Source: Bradyrhizobium cosmicum
GTDB lineage: Bacteria; Pseudomonadota; Alphaproteobacteria; Rhizobiales; Xanthobacteraceae
Length of the DNA: 64,000 nt
Assembly (NCBI RefSeq): GCF_007290395.2
Contig: NZ_CP041656.2
Location: forward strand, 2,914,001 to 2,978,000
Direction: 5' to 3'
Under the pieces are notes generated by a model. That model was not told where the DNA came from. It saw only the letters and a program-made list of their open reading frames with translations, and made no database searches. A program made the position numbers and the translations under genes. Below, piece after piece: positions 25,482 through 35,012 of this stretch; positions within the stretch are counted from its first letter, which is position 1, and every line of letters starts with the position of its first letter.

Positions 25482-27526
25482 GCCGCTGAGGCAGCGCGCA
25501 TCCGCTGGATATCGGGCGGCGTCGCTTCCTCGACCAGAGCGGCGATCGCCTCGGCTGTCGTCATCACCTTCTGGCCGTCGCTGCCGAGCCGGCGGACCGA
25601 GACCGAATGCGTCTCGGCCTCCTTCTTGCCGACCACGAGCAGCGCCGGAATCTTGGCCAGCGAATGCTCGCGGACCTTGTAGTTGATCTTCTCGTTGCGC
25701 AGGTCGATCTCGACCCGCAGCCCGGCGCGACGGGCCTGCTCCAGCACCTGCTTGGCGTATTCGTCGCCTTCCGAGGTGATGGTGGTGACCACCGCCTGCA
25801 CCGGCGAGAGCCAGAGCGGGAAGTTGCCTGCATAGTGCTCGATCAGGATGCCGATGTAGCGCTCCATCGAGCCGCAGATCGCGCGGTGCACCATCACCGG
25901 CGGTTTCTTGCCGCCGTCATGGTCGATGTAGAACGCGCCGAACCGCTCCGGCAGGTTGAAGTCGACCTGCGTGGTGCCGCACTGCCAGTCGCGGCCGATG
26001 GCATCGCGCAGCACATATTCGAACTTGGGTCCGTAGAAGGCACCTTCGCCCGGGTTGATCTCAGTCTTGATGTGGTTGTTCTGCGCCTGGATCTCGCGCA
26101 GCACCGTCGCCATCACGCGCTCGGCGTGGTCCCACATCGCGTCCGTGCCGACGCGCTTCTCCGGCCGGGTCGAGAGCTTCACCGTCAGGTCGCCGGTGAA
26201 GCTGAAATCGGCATAGGTCGACAGGATCAGATCGTTGATCTTCAGGCACTCGTCCGCGAGCTGGTCCTCGGTGCAGAAGATGTGGGCGTCGTCCTGAGTG
26301 AAGCCGCGCACGCGCATCAATCCGTGCATGGCGCCGGAAGGCTCGTAGCGATGTACCACGCCGAATTCGGCGAGGCGCAGCGGCAGGTCGCGGTAGCTTT
26401 TCAGACCATGCTTGAAGATCTGCACGTGGCCCGGACAATTCATCGGCTTGAGCGCGAACCAGCGCTTGTCCTCGGCCTCGTCGCCGGCCGACTGCGCCGC
26501 GAACATGTTCTCGCGGTACCAGCCCCAATGTCCCGAGGTCTCCCACAGGGACTTGTCGAGGATCTGCGGCGCGTTGACCTCGCTGTAGTCGCCGGTCAGG
26601 CGGCGGCGCATATAGGCGATCAGTTGCTGGAAGATCGTCCAGCCCTTGGCGTGCCAGAACACGACGCCCGGGCCTTCCTCCTGGAAGTGGAAGAGGTCGA
26701 GCTCGCGCCCGAGCTTGCGATGGTCGCGCTTCTCGGCTTCCTCGATCTGCTTGAGGTAAGCGTCGAGATCCTCCTGCTTGGCGAAGGCCGTGCCGTAGAT
26801 GCGGGTCAGCATCGGGTTGTTAGAGTCGCCGCGCCAATAGGCGCCGGCCACCTTCATCAGCTTGAAGGCGTTTCCGACCTTTCCGGTCGAAGTCATGTGC
26901 GGGCCGCGGCACAGGTCGAACCAGTCGCCCTGGTAGTAGATCTTGATCGGCTCATTGCCGGGAATGGCGTCGACCAGCTCGACCTTGAAGGCCTCGCCCT
27001 TGTCGCGGAACACCTGCTTGGTCTTCTCGCGATCCCACACTTCCTTGGTGAACGGTTTGTCGCGCGCGACAATCTCGCGCATCTTCTTCTCGATCGCGGC
27101 AAAGTCTTCCGGGGTGAACGGCTCGTTGCGGAAGAAGTCGTAGTAGAATCCGTTCTCGATCACGGGGCCGATGGTGACCTGCGTGCCCGGCCACAGCGTC
27201 TGCACGGCCTCCGCCAACACGTGGGCGCAGTCGTGGCGGATCAACTCGAGCGCGCGCGGATCGTCGCGGTTGATCAGTTCGATCTTGGCATCGGCTTCGA
27301 TGGGGTCGTCGAGGTCGCAGACCACGCCGTCGAGCGCCATTGCGACCGTGCGCTTGGCCAGCGACGGTGAGATGCCCTTGGCGAGCTCGAGGCCGGTGAT
27401 GCTCTTGGCGTATTCGCGCCGGGCGCCGTCGGGGAAGGTGAGGGTAATCTTTTCTGGCGGGGTCACGGGCCTGAGATTGCTGAGGCTGTACTGGAAGCCG
27501 GACTCGGATTTGGGCTGGTCGGTCAT
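25478..27526 (-). CDS. thrS: Threonine--tRNA ligase
   Basis: The full-length 682-residue enzyme has a TGS domain (about 25-85), an editing domain with the [10 protein letters not shown] zinc-like motif (98-110), and a class II catalytic core containing [24 protein letters not shown] (motif 2) and [20 protein letters not shown] split across motif 3. The C-terminal anticodon-binding domain (about 570-660) ends the protein. It charges tRNA-Thr and clears Ser-tRNA-Thr. A cognate tRNA-Thr gene lies at 56605. There is no obvious T-box, as expected in this class. Confidence 0.98.
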   Translation of the reverse strand: MTDQPKSESGFQYSLSNLRPVTPPEKITLTFPDGARREYAKSITGLELAKGISPSLAKRTVAMALDGVVCDLDDPIEADAKIELINRDDPRALELIRHDCAHVLAEAVQTLWPGTQVTIGPVIENGFYYDFFRNEPFTPEDFAAIEKKMREIVARDKPFTKEVWDREKTKQVFRDKGEAFKVELVDAIPGNEPIKIYYQGDWFDLCRGPHMTSTGKVGNAFKLMKVAGAYWRGDSNNPMLTRIYGTAFAKQEDLDAYLKQIEEAEKRDHRKLGRELDLFHFQEEGPGVVFWHAKGWTIFQQLIAYMRRRLTGDYSEVNAPQILDKSLWETSGHWGWYRENMFAAQSAGDEAEDKRWFALKPMNCPGHVQIFKHGLKSYRDLPLRLAEFGVVHRYEPSGAMHGLMRVRGFTQDDAHIFCTEDQLADECLKINDLILSTYADFSFTGDLTVKLSTRPEKRVGTDAMWDHAERVMATVLREIQAQNNHIKTEINPGEGAFYGPKFEYVLRDAIGRDWQCGTTQVDFNLPERFGAFYIDHDGGKKPPVMVHRAICGSMERYIGILIEHYAGNFPLWLSPVQAVVTTITSEGDEYAKQVLEQARRAGLRVEIDLRNEKINYKVREHSLAKIPALLVVGKKEAETHSVSVRRLGSDGQKVMTTAEAIAALVEEATPPDIQRMRAASAA

Positions 27527-27712
27527 TGCTTTTTCTCCTGAGGCTCACTCCTGCGAACGAGCGCAGGTAAGCGGGAACGAGCGATATATCAGGCGATTCG
27601 GCCTGTGCAATCGGGCATTTCCAAGAAAGTGGAGCGTAAAGCCGAGACGGTGCCCCAACTATTTCGCGCGGTGCCCTTTAACAGGTCTCGGGCCTGCTCT
27701 ACATGCAGTTGC

Positions 27713-28885
27713 ATGGAAAATTCGCCTGCCGCGGCCCGTTTCACGCCGACCGCCCTGATGCTTGGCAATCTCGTCACCGGCTGCTCGGTGCTTGCGCCGG
27801 CGGGGATGCTGCCGGAATTGTCGGCCGGGCTCGGCATCAGCATCCATGCGGCAGGGCTTCTGATCACCTTTGGCGCGATCACGCTGTGCATCGGCTCGCC
27901 GCTCACGGCCTGGCTCACCAGCCGCATCGAACGGAGGACGCTGCTCGCCACGACGCTCGCGGTGCTCGCCATTGGTAATCTCGCCTCGGCATTTGCGCCC
28001 GACTACGCCAGCCTCCTCGTCATCCGCCTGATGATGCTCGCGGTCGGCGCGCTTTACACGCCGCAGGCCGCCGGCACAGCGGCGCTGATCGTGCCGGTGG
28101 AGCGGCGGGGCAGCACGATCGCCTATATCTTTCTCGGCTGGTCGCTTGCGGCCGCCGTCGGCCTGCCGCTGATCACCTTCATCGCCAGCCGCTATGGCTG
28201 GAGCGCGGCCTATGGTGGGATCGGCGCGCTCGGCTGCGTCAGTTTCCTGCTGTTGTTGCTGCGCCTGCCGGCCGGCTTGAAGGGCACGCCGGTGGATCTG
28301 AAGACATGGAGCGCGGTCGGCCGCAGCAGGACGATCCTGCTGCTGCTTGCGATCACGATGCTGCAGATGGCCGGGCAGTTCGTGGTGTTCACCTTCATGG
28401 GCCCTCTGCTCAAGAAGCTCACCGATGCCGGCCCTGATGCGATCGGCATGGTGTTCGGCATCTACGGCGTCTGCGGCTTCCTCGGTGTCGTCATCGCGAC
28501 CCGTATCGTCGACACCTGGGGGCCGTATCGCACCTCGCTGCTGTTCACCTGCCTGCTGCTCGCGGGCATCACGGGCTGGGCGCTCGGCGCCGGCACGCTC
28601 CCCTGGATGGCGATCGCGGTCGCAATCTGGGGCCTCGGCTTTGCCTCGACCAATTCGATGCAGCAGGTGCGGCTGGTCGCGGCCGCGCCGCCGCTTGCAT
28701 CGGCGACCGTCGCGCTCAACACCTCCGTGCTCTATATCGGCCAGGCCGTCGGCTCCGCCATCGGCGGGCTGTTGTTCGCCCGCGATCTCCTGCATCCGCT
28801 CGGCTTCGTCGCGGCCAGCTTCGTCGTACTGGCGCTGGTCCTTGTGATCCTCACCCGGCCGCAACCGGGCGCCGCGACGGCATGA
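27713..28885 (+). CDS. MFS transporter, DHA1-type
   Basis: The 390-residue protein has twelve predicted membrane segments. The loop after TM2 reads GSPLTAWLTSRIERR, the MFS motif A position (G-x3-D-R-x-G-R-R type, here divergent). It begins MENSPAAARFTPTALMLGN and resembles arabinose/drug efflux proteins (AraJ/YdhP family). It probably exports a small molecule by proton antiport; the substrate is unknown. No strong ribosome site was found; ATG 27713 is the first start that leaves a normal short N-terminus. Confidence 0.88.
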   Translation: MENSPAAARFTPTALMLGNLVTGCSVLAPAGMLPELSAGLGISIHAAGLLITFGAITLCIGSPLTAWLTSRIERRTLLATTLAVLAIGNLASAFAPDYASLLVIRLMMLAVGALYTPQAAGTAALIVPVERRGSTIAYIFLGWSLAAAVGLPLITFIASRYGWSAAYGGIGALGCVSFLLLLLRLPAGLKGTPVDLKTWSAVGRSRTILLLLAITMLQMAGQFVVFTFMGPLLKKLTDAGPDAIGMVFGIYGVCGFLGVVIATRIVDTWGPYRTSLLFTCLLLAGITGWALGAGTLPWMAIAVAIWGLGFASTNSMQQVRLVAAAPPLASATVALNTSVLYIGQAVGSAIGGLLFARDLLHPLGFVAASFVVLALVLVILTRPQPGAATA

Positions 28886-28976
28886 ACCCCGCGTATTCCC
28901 GTGCGCAAGGCGCTTGGCAAATAGCGCGTCAGAGCGCTAGAAGGCGAGGCATGGGGACCAAAGAGAGTTGACTGAG

Positions 28977-29363
28977 ATGAGGATGATTCTGGCGGTTGCC
29001 GCGGTGCTCTATTCAGCCTCCGCGTTCGCGCAAACCGACAAACCACCGATGGTGGGGGACAAGCCGCTGGTGCAGGTCAAGCCCAAGGGGGCTCAGGCCG
29101 GGACCAAGGCGGCGGCTACGTCAACTCCGGCGCCGAAGGGCAAGCCGCAATCGATCGCGGCGCGGCTCCAGGCCTGCCTCGACCTCGACGACGGCACCAA
29201 GGACCGGCTGAATTGTTACGACGCGATCATCCCGCCGACACCGAAGCCGAAGCCGGCGAAGGCCAAGGGCTACGCCGACTGCCGCTTCTTCAAGGAAGAG
29301 GACGAGCGGCTGGCCTGCTTCAATGGCTTTGCCGAAAGCATTCCAAAGCTGCCCAAGACCTGA
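28977..29363 (+). CDS. Exported protein with two Cys-x(n)-RLxC(Y/F) repeats
   Basis: The 128-residue protein has a signal peptide (1-19, ASAFA-Q) and a Pro/Lys-rich linker. It then has two copies of one motif: CLDLDDGTKDRLNCYD and CRFFKEEDERLACFN. The pattern recalls the Cys-rich repeat of VasI-like and other periplasmic proteins, in which the two Cys probably pair. Function unknown. ATG 28977 is used, with GAGAG ten bases before; a TTG at 28968 is less likely. It is convergent with the GrlR-like gene. Confidence 0.7.
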   Translation: MRMILAVAAVLYSASAFAQTDKPPMVGDKPLVQVKPKGAQAGTKAAATSTPAPKGKPQSIAARLQACLDLDDGTKDRLNCYDAIIPPTPKPKPAKAKGYADCRFFKEEDERLACFNGFAESIPKLPKT

Positions 29364-29380
29364 CGTTTGAAGCCGGACGG

Positions 29381-29707
29381 TTAGTCGCTGATCCGGCTCA
29401 GCACGGCCCTGAAGGCAACGCCCGGCACTTGCAGTGCGGTGCCTTCGAATTCCGCCGTGTCGCCATCCTCGCCGCCGGCGAGCGTCAGCGTGACCCTGTC
29501 GTGCCCGAACAGCGCCTTGAAGGACGGGTCGTCGTTGTAGCGCTGGGTCGAGATCTTGACCTTGATGCGGTCGCCTTCGCCGGTGTAGGTGCCGATGAAT
29601 GCGAAAGCGGAATTGCCGCCGCGCATCTTGCCGTCGATCGCATAGATGACACCGCAACCGGTTCCATGAACCGTGTGGAAGTCGACCTTGTACAGTCCTT
29701 GACGCAC
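29381..29707 (-). CDS. GrlR-like regulatory protein
   Basis: The 108-residue protein begins GLYKVDFHTVHGTGCGVIY. It is an eight-strand calycin-like barrel by its alternating pattern and GTY/GxG turns (FIGTYTGEGDRIKVKI). It resembles the GrlR family, first known as a repressor partner of a type III secretion activator in enteric pathogens but widespread in rhizobia without that context. No type III genes lie nearby, so its partner is unknown. GTG 29707 is chosen because GGGGA sits six bases upstream; the frame extends to 29773 without one. Confidence 0.7.
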   Translation of the reverse strand: MRQGLYKVDFHTVHGTGCGVIYAIDGKMRGGNSAFAFIGTYTGEGDRIKVKISTQRYNDDPSFKALFGHDRVTLTLAGGEDGDTAEFEGTALQVPGVAFRAVLSRISD

Positions 29708-29876
29708 GACCTGTCCCCGCAGAATGCCAGCTGCAACTCGGCGGCAAACTATGTGCGTTGCCAGCGGAAACAATCCGGTGGCTCCCGGGGATGTCGGCCA
29801 TCAACATCACATTTTGATCAACGCGTGAGAGAATTGCAGGCAGCGCGGTTAAATGCCGGCTGGCGCAATATCGGGC

Positions 29877-31178
29877 CTAGCGGCTCGATGCAGCGGCCAC
29901 GCGCGTCAGCGCCAGCGCTGGCGTTGCCGACATCTTCACCAGCACGTCCTTGAGCGGATACTGGGTCCACGCGCGGTTGACGTAGTCACGATGGGTGATG
30001 CCGTCGCCGGTTTCGACGAACACCACGCTGCCGGGACGCAAGGGCCCGTCCATGTCTTCGGAGACGCTGATGCCCTTCTGACGAAGCATGCTCATCAGCT
30101 CGCGGTCGCGCCGCGCGGTGTAGCGGGTGTAGGAGCTGACAAAGAAGCTGGAGCGGTGGCTCTCGATCCAGGAGGCGAACTTGTCCATTTCGCCATAGAC
30201 GGCGTCGAGCAGCACGACGCCGCGGACGCGGTCGCTGATGCCGCCGACTTCGAGGCTCCAGGCGGTCGGGAGGAAGCCGCCGCTATAGCCGACGATCACG
30301 ATCGGCATGTTGGCGAAGGCGCGTGCACTGTTGGGATCGCCGGTGACGCGGGCGAGGTGGTCGGCCGACTCGGCCATGAAGCGCTTGAAGCCGCCGGGTT
30401 GCCAGAATTTTCCGGCGCTGGAATCGGCGGCATCGACCGCCATTTGCGGCGCAAGCAGGACGGCGTTGGCGCCGGAATCGGTGATCTGCTGCGGCACCAA
30501 CTGCCGGTCGCGCACATCACGCTCGAGCGTTGCGCCATTGCCGTGGAAGAACACCACGATCACGCCGGGCTTGCGCACGTCGAAATGCTCGGGCACGTGC
30601 ATCAGCACGCGGCTGTCGCCGTAGGTCTCGTCCTGCCAGTAGACGCGGCCGGAGTAGCTGCGGTGGCCGCGGCGGTCGCCCTTGGCGATGTTGAGGAAGG
30701 GCGCCTCGGAGGCGGGGTTGTTGCCGAAATAGGGGAAGGCCGACGACTTCATGCTGACGAGCGTCGTCAGGTCCTCGCGGGGCGGACGCTGATAGGGCAC
30801 CTGCGGCGCGAGCGAAGCGACCTTGTAGGGCGCCTGTTCCGGCTGTTGCTGCACGGCGCGCTTCGGCGAAAAGTCCGACATTTGCCGTTGCAGGAAACCC
30901 TCGCTCGCCGACGGGAAACGTTCCCTGAACTGCGGGGCGGGGAAGCGATCCTCGAACGTGTCGCCGCTTGCGACTTGCTGTTTGGCGGCTTGCGGGTTGG
31001 TCTTGGTGACGACCTGATTGACGACCTGGACATTAGCCTGCGAGTTCGCCGCGAGCGCCGCCGGATCGGGCGCCTTCCCGCATTGAACCAGCGTCAAGGA
31101 CAGCGGCACGAAGGCTGAGATCAGACCGATCCGGAGCGCACGACCGCGCGAACCGGACGTCGTCCGGTCGGCGCGCAT
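29877..31178 (-). CDS. Exported alpha/beta-hydrolase-like protein
   Basis: This 433-residue protein has a long basic N-terminus, then a hydrophobic stretch (IGLISAFVPLSLTLVQCG) that could be a signal peptide; the Cys is not in a proper lipobox. A disordered Gln-rich region (about 40-130) follows. The hydrolase core (about 180-420) has the oxyanion start VIVVFFHGNGAT and nucleophile elbow IVGYSGGFLPT, which make it a likely esterase or lipase. The catalytic Asp and His are not certain by eye (candidates in VLLDAVYGEMD and GDGITHRDY). ATG 31178 has GAGAG upstream. Confidence 0.75.
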   Translation of the reverse strand: MRADRTTSGSRGRALRIGLISAFVPLSLTLVQCGKAPDPAALAANSQANVQVVNQVVTKTNPQAAKQQVASGDTFEDRFPAPQFRERFPSASEGFLQRQMSDFSPKRAVQQQPEQAPYKVASLAPQVPYQRPPREDLTTLVSMKSSAFPYFGNNPASEAPFLNIAKGDRRGHRSYSGRVYWQDETYGDSRVLMHVPEHFDVRKPGVIVVFFHGNGATLERDVRDRQLVPQQITDSGANAVLLAPQMAVDAADSSAGKFWQPGGFKRFMAESADHLARVTGDPNSARAFANMPIVIVGYSGGFLPTAWSLEVGGISDRVRGVVLLDAVYGEMDKFASWIESHRSSFFVSSYTRYTARRDRELMSMLRQKGISVSEDMDGPLRPGSVVFVETGDGITHRDYVNRAWTQYPLKDVLVKMSATPALALTRVAAASSR

Positions 31179-31542
31179 GTCAGCTCTCAATTTCGGAACG
31201 GCCCCGACCATCCACCCATGACCCCACGTCACGATCCAAGTCACGTCCATCGGCATGATCAAGACAATTGAGCCGACCGGCGTTTAGGCGACGTTAAGTG
31301 TCCGGAGAAACTTCCCCACATCCGGAACGGTCAAAAGGACCATGTAATCGTGTCCTGATTGTGGGGGAGGGAGACGGGGTTTTCCGGTGTTTACGCACGT
31401 TTATTGCCCACGGCAGTGCATAATGGGTGCCAAAATACCTATTTTGCTCGCCTCATTTAACCCTTGTTAACCCTGCTTGAATTGACTGGACCAAACTGCA
31501 CGATGCTCCCACGAGGCGTAACGCCTGAGGTTGAGGACCCCG
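31179..31542. other. Divergent promoter region with palindrome at 31431-31446
   Basis: This 364-base gap is AT-richer than its surroundings and has no gene. It holds the perfect palindrome CAAAATA-CC-TATTTTG at 31431-31446, 96 bases before the permease start, and a TTAACCCTTGTTAAC element at 31457-31471 whose spacer is one base short for a CtrA box. Both are candidate control sites for the permease operon. Confidence 0.45.
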
Positions 31543-32910
31543 ATGACGGCATCAGATGCGGGACCCGCGCCCTGGACCGGGCGGCTGACCGGGAGCGGGT
31601 CCGGGGTTTCCGTTCTGGTTGCCACCGCCATCGTCGTCGCCGACATGATCGGGGTCGGCGTCTTCACCAGCCTCGGCTTCCAGGTGAAGGACATCCCGTC
31701 CGGTTTCTCGATCCTGTTGTTGTGGACCGTCGGCGGCATCGTCGCGTTGTGCGGGGTGTTCTCCTACAGCGAATTGGGGGCGATGTTTCCGCGCTCAAGC
31801 GGCGAGTACAATTTCCTAGGTCGTGCCTATCATCCCGCCTTCGGCTTTCTCGCCGGCTGGGTCTCGGCGACGGTCGGTTTTGCGGCGCCGGTCGCGCTCG
31901 CGGCGATGGCGTTCGGCGAGTACGCCAAATCGGTCGTCCCGGGTCTGCCGCCGATTCCGCTGGCCATTGGCGTGGTGTGGCTGGTCTCGCTCGTGCAACT
32001 GACCGGCGTCAGGCACTCCTCGACCTTCCAGCTCGTCGCGACCATCCTGAAAGTCCTGTTGATCGTCGCCTTCCTGGTCGCTGGCTTCATCATCGGCGTG
32101 CTGCAGCCGATCGCCTTCACGCCGCAACCGGGCGATCTCGCGCACATCGTCAGCGCGCCGTTCGCCATCGGCCTCGTCTTCGTGATGTACTCGTTCTCGG
32201 GCTGGAATGCCGCGACCTACATCATCGGCGAGATGAACATGCCGCAGCGGGACCTGCCGCGCGCATTGCTCGCGGGCACGCTGATCGTGCTGGTGCTCTA
32301 CGTCGCGCTGAACGCGGTGTTTCTCTACTCCACGCCGGTCAATGCGCTTGCCGGCCAGCTCGACGTCGCCAGCGTCGCCGGCACCGCCATCTTCGGCAGC
32401 CTCGGCGGCCGGATCGTCGGCGCGATGATCTGCTTCGGCCTGATCTCCTCGATCAGCGCGATGATGTGGATCGGCCCACGCGTGATGATGACGATGGGGG
32501 AGGACATTCCGGCCCTGCGCGTGTTCTCGAAGCGGTCGGTGAGCGGCGCGCCGGCCTATGCCATCCTGTTCCAGCTGGCTGTCGCCAATCTGCTGCTGTT
32601 CACGCGCAGCTTCGAGGCGGTACTCGACTTCATCCAGTTCGCGCTGCTGTTCTGCTCGTTCTTCACCGTCGCCGGCGTCATCAAGCTGCGCATCACCGAT
32701 CCGGATCTGCCGCGGCCCTATCGCGCCTGGGGATACCCGTTCACGCCGCTGGTTTTCCTGCTCGTGACCGGGTTCATGATGTACTACCTTTTGACCGAGC
32801 GGCTGGTTCAGTCGCTGTCGGGGATGCTGGTCATGCTCGCTGGCCTGTTGATTTATGCTGTTTTCCGCAGGCGGCCGGTCGCCGCTGGCACGTCACACAA
32901 TCGCGAATAG
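31543..32910 (+). CDS. APC superfamily amino acid permease
   Basis: The 455-residue protein has twelve predicted membrane segments. The first helix has the APC signature (VVADMIGVGVFTSLGFQ) and the third shows RSSGEYNFLGRAYHP. It is a cation-coupled amino acid or polyamine importer; the substrate is not predictable. GAGG lies nine bases before ATG 31543. The next gene starts two bases after its stop, so the two are surely cotranscribed. Confidence 0.92.
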   Translation: MTASDAGPAPWTGRLTGSGSGVSVLVATAIVVADMIGVGVFTSLGFQVKDIPSGFSILLLWTVGGIVALCGVFSYSELGAMFPRSSGEYNFLGRAYHPAFGFLAGWVSATVGFAAPVALAAMAFGEYAKSVVPGLPPIPLAIGVVWLVSLVQLTGVRHSSTFQLVATILKVLLIVAFLVAGFIIGVLQPIAFTPQPGDLAHIVSAPFAIGLVFVMYSFSGWNAATYIIGEMNMPQRDLPRALLAGTLIVLVLYVALNAVFLYSTPVNALAGQLDVASVAGTAIFGSLGGRIVGAMICFGLISSISAMMWIGPRVMMTMGEDIPALRVFSKRSVSGAPAYAILFQLAVANLLLFTRSFEAVLDFIQFALLFCSFFTVAGVIKLRITDPDLPRPYRAWGYPFTPLVFLLVTGFMMYYLLTERLVQSLSGMLVMLAGLLIYAVFRRRPVAAGTSHNRE

Positions 32911-32912
32911 AC

Positions 32913-34127
32913 ATGGTTCGACCCCTGAGAATTGCGGCCGTCGCTGTTGCGATGCTGGCTGCGGCCGTTTCGTCCACATGCGCCGCCGACGTGACCTTCG
33001 ATGACACCGCGCGCTTCCTCGCGGGCATGCAGCCTTCGGCGGACTCGCCGCTGGTGCCACTCACCCAGGATTCGGGCTGGCAGCGCCACGCAAAATTCTT
33101 CGATGGCGCCTTCGCCCAGCTCGAGCAGCGGCAGATTTCCAAGATCCGCAACTGGGCCGACGTCAACCTGGCCGCGCCGCGGCCGACCATGTTCTACATG
33201 TTCAGCGGCCCGGATTTCCTCTACGCCAACGCCTTCTATTCCAAGGCCAGCACCTACGTGCTGGGCGCGCTGGAGCCGGTCGGCGCCGTGCCCGACCTGA
33301 CGAACCTGCCGCGCGGCTCGGTCGGCGCTGCGCTCTACAATGTCGAGCGCTCGCTCGGTTCGATCCTGAGCTTCTCCTTTTTCATCACCAAGCAGATGAA
33401 GGTCGACCTGCATGCCAACCAGGTCAACGGGACCTTGCCGATCCTCTATGTCTTCCTCGTCCGCTCCGGCAAGACCATCCGCAACGTCGAGATGGTCGCG
33501 CTCGACGACAAGGGCGGGATGCACACCGGCAACGACAATCCGGGACCGAATGCCACGCGCGGCGTCCGCATCACCTTCGCCGGCAGCGATGGCGAAGCGC
33601 GCACGCTGTATTATTTCTCGACCGACCTCTCCAATCCCGGCGCGCGTGCGGCGGGCTTCCTCAAGTTCTGCGAGACGCTCGGACCGGGCAACAGCCTGAT
33701 CAAGAGCGCGTCCTATCTGCTTCACTCGGGCAACTTCACCGTCGTTCGCGACTGGCTGCTCGCCAACAGCGCCACCATCGTCCAGGACGATTCCGGCATT
33801 CCGCTTGCGAACTACAATACGCGGCAATGGCGGTTCTTTCCGTTTGGCCGCTATCTCGGGCCGATCGGGGAATTCCCCGGCCGCTACCAGGAGCGCTACG
33901 CCGAACTGTTCACCCGAGCTCAGCCGATCGATTTTGGCGTCGGCTATCGCTGGCGCATGCACGAGTCGAACTTGCTGCTGTCGGTGAGGGTGCCGGGAAG
34001 CGAGATCGCACCGGTTGCGGAGACGACATCTTCCGCCGAGCCGCCGCCAAAGCCGCCGCGCCCGAAGCGGCCACGACCGCCCGAAACGGTCCCGCCGTCG
34101 CCCGGACGTTTCTTCTGGTTCCGCTAG
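32913..34127 (+). CDS. Exported protein of unknown function downstream of the permease
   Basis: The 404-residue protein has a clear signal peptide (1-24, SSTCA-AD). The body has no repeats or known motif that I can name; it has the phrases PTMFYMFSGPDFLYANAFY, SYLLHSGNFTVVRDWLL and a Pro/Lys/Arg-rich tail (about 365-404). I recall a conserved alphaproteobacterial group of this length with no assigned function. Because it follows the permease directly, a periplasmic or envelope role linked to the same substrate is possible but unproved. It ends one base before the next gene on the other strand. Confidence 0.75.
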   Translation: MVRPLRIAAVAVAMLAAAVSSTCAADVTFDDTARFLAGMQPSADSPLVPLTQDSGWQRHAKFFDGAFAQLEQRQISKIRNWADVNLAAPRPTMFYMFSGPDFLYANAFYSKASTYVLGALEPVGAVPDLTNLPRGSVGAALYNVERSLGSILSFSFFITKQMKVDLHANQVNGTLPILYVFLVRSGKTIRNVEMVALDDKGGMHTGNDNPGPNATRGVRITFAGSDGEARTLYYFSTDLSNPGARAAGFLKFCETLGPGNSLIKSASYLLHSGNFTVVRDWLLANSATIVQDDSGIPLANYNTRQWRFFPFGRYLGPIGEFPGRYQERYAELFTRAQPIDFGVGYRWRMHESNLLLSVRVPGSEIAPVAETTSSAEPPPKPPRPKRPRPPETVPPSPGRFFWFR

Positions 34128-34340
34128 CTACCAGTGCACGCTCTGGCTCGGCACGATGAACGCCGTCGTGCTCGGCGGCGTGGCAAGGCTCGTCGCCAGA
34201 TACCAGCCGGAGCCGAGGACGAGTGCCAGCAGCGCGATGATAGCGAGCATGTCGATGGTTCTGGGGTCGTGATCCCGCGGACTGAACCTGGGGTGCGGAC
34301 CAAACCTGACATACAAATGAGGGCTGATTTTCCAGCGCAT
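34128..34340 (-). CDS. Small single-pass membrane protein
   Basis: It codes 70 residues: a basic, His/Pro-rich N-terminus (MRWKISPHLYVRFGPHPRF), one membrane helix (about 33-55, MLAIIALLALVLGSGWYLAT) and a short polar tail. GGGAGG eight bases before ATG 34340 decides the start over a TTG upstream. The function is unknown. It abuts the convergent exported-protein gene with no spacer. Confidence 0.65.
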   Translation of the reverse strand: MRWKISPHLYVRFGPHPRFSPRDHDPRTIDMLAIIALLALVLGSGWYLATSLATPPSTTAFIVPSQSVHW

Positions 34341-34431
34341 TGTTGTTTCCTCCCTGGGGAGCAACAGAACAACGCGAGGCGAAAGTTCCGGTTCCGATCA
34401 AGGCTGTGATGCGCAAAGCACTGCAGCATGC

Positions 34432-34770
34432 TTAGGAGGCGTTCACCCCGCGCCAGCGGCCATAGCGCCAGGGCAGATACCAGCGCGCGCTTTGCGGCGC
34501 GGTGAGAGGCACGTTGTCGATGCCCGACGTGCCGAATGGATTGCAGCGGAGCAGGCGCGCCAGAGTCATCCAGCCGCCAGCCCAGAGCCCGAACCGCTCG
34601 ATCGCCTCGTCGCCATAGACGGAGCAGGTCGGCAGGTGGCGGCAATTGTAGCCGACCAGCGGTGAGAGCGTGTGCCGGTAGAGCCAGATCAGCGCGCGTC
34701 CGAATCTGCGCGGCAGTCGCAGCGCGCCCTCGATGGGAGTGGAACAATGCTCGCAGGTTGGATGCTTCAT
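34432..34770 (-). CDS. yidD: Membrane protein insertion efficiency factor YidD
   Basis: The 112-residue protein carries the YidD core: IWLYRHTLSPLVGYNCRHLP, TCSVYGDEAIERFG and LLRCNPFG. Alphaproteobacterial copies have extra residues at both ends, here a Cys-rich N-terminus (HPTCEHCSTP). YidD helps the YidC insertase at the inner membrane. Elsewhere it sits in the rnpA-yidC cluster; here it is alone. The start (ATG 34770) has no strong ribosome site. Confidence 0.93.
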   Translation of the reverse strand: MKHPTCEHCSTPIEGALRLPRRFGRALIWLYRHTLSPLVGYNCRHLPTCSVYGDEAIERFGLWAGGWMTLARLLRCNPFGTSGIDNVPLTAPQSARWYLPWRYGRWRGVNAS

Positions 34771-34922
34771 GTGCGCCGTGCTGCGATCCTGTGCGCGATT
34801 TTGCGCGGTTCCGGCGCAGGGAACAGCGAGCTGTTGTGCGCGCGCCATACTTTGTCTGATTTCAGGGAGCAGTGCAGCAAGTACCTATGGACGATCTGTA
34901 TTCCCCCGGATACCATTTTTGT

Positions 34923-34951
34923 GACGTCCATGTGTACACTCGTGGGACGTC
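34923..34951. promoter_or_regulatory. Nested palindrome upstream of the ClpP-like gene
   Basis: The outer arms are GACGTCC (34923-34929) and GGACGTC (34945-34951). Between them lies the self-complementary octamer GTGTACAC (34932-34939). It ends 61 bases before the gene at 35013, a suitable place for an operator. Confidence 0.45.
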
Positions 34952-35012
34952 TGAACGGGGATTGCCTGAATCGGCTTGGGCTTAACGCTTGGGGCTTGGG
35001 GAAGGGACCAGT

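Noticed and set aside
31457..31471. TTAACCCTTGTTAAC as a CtrA box
   Set aside because: The spacer is six bases, not seven, so it does not meet the consensus; it is kept only as a weak element.
31464..32912. Upstream extension of the exported-protein frame through the permease gene
   Set aside because: The frame is open by chance; the signal peptide at 32913, two bases after the permease stop, is the real start.
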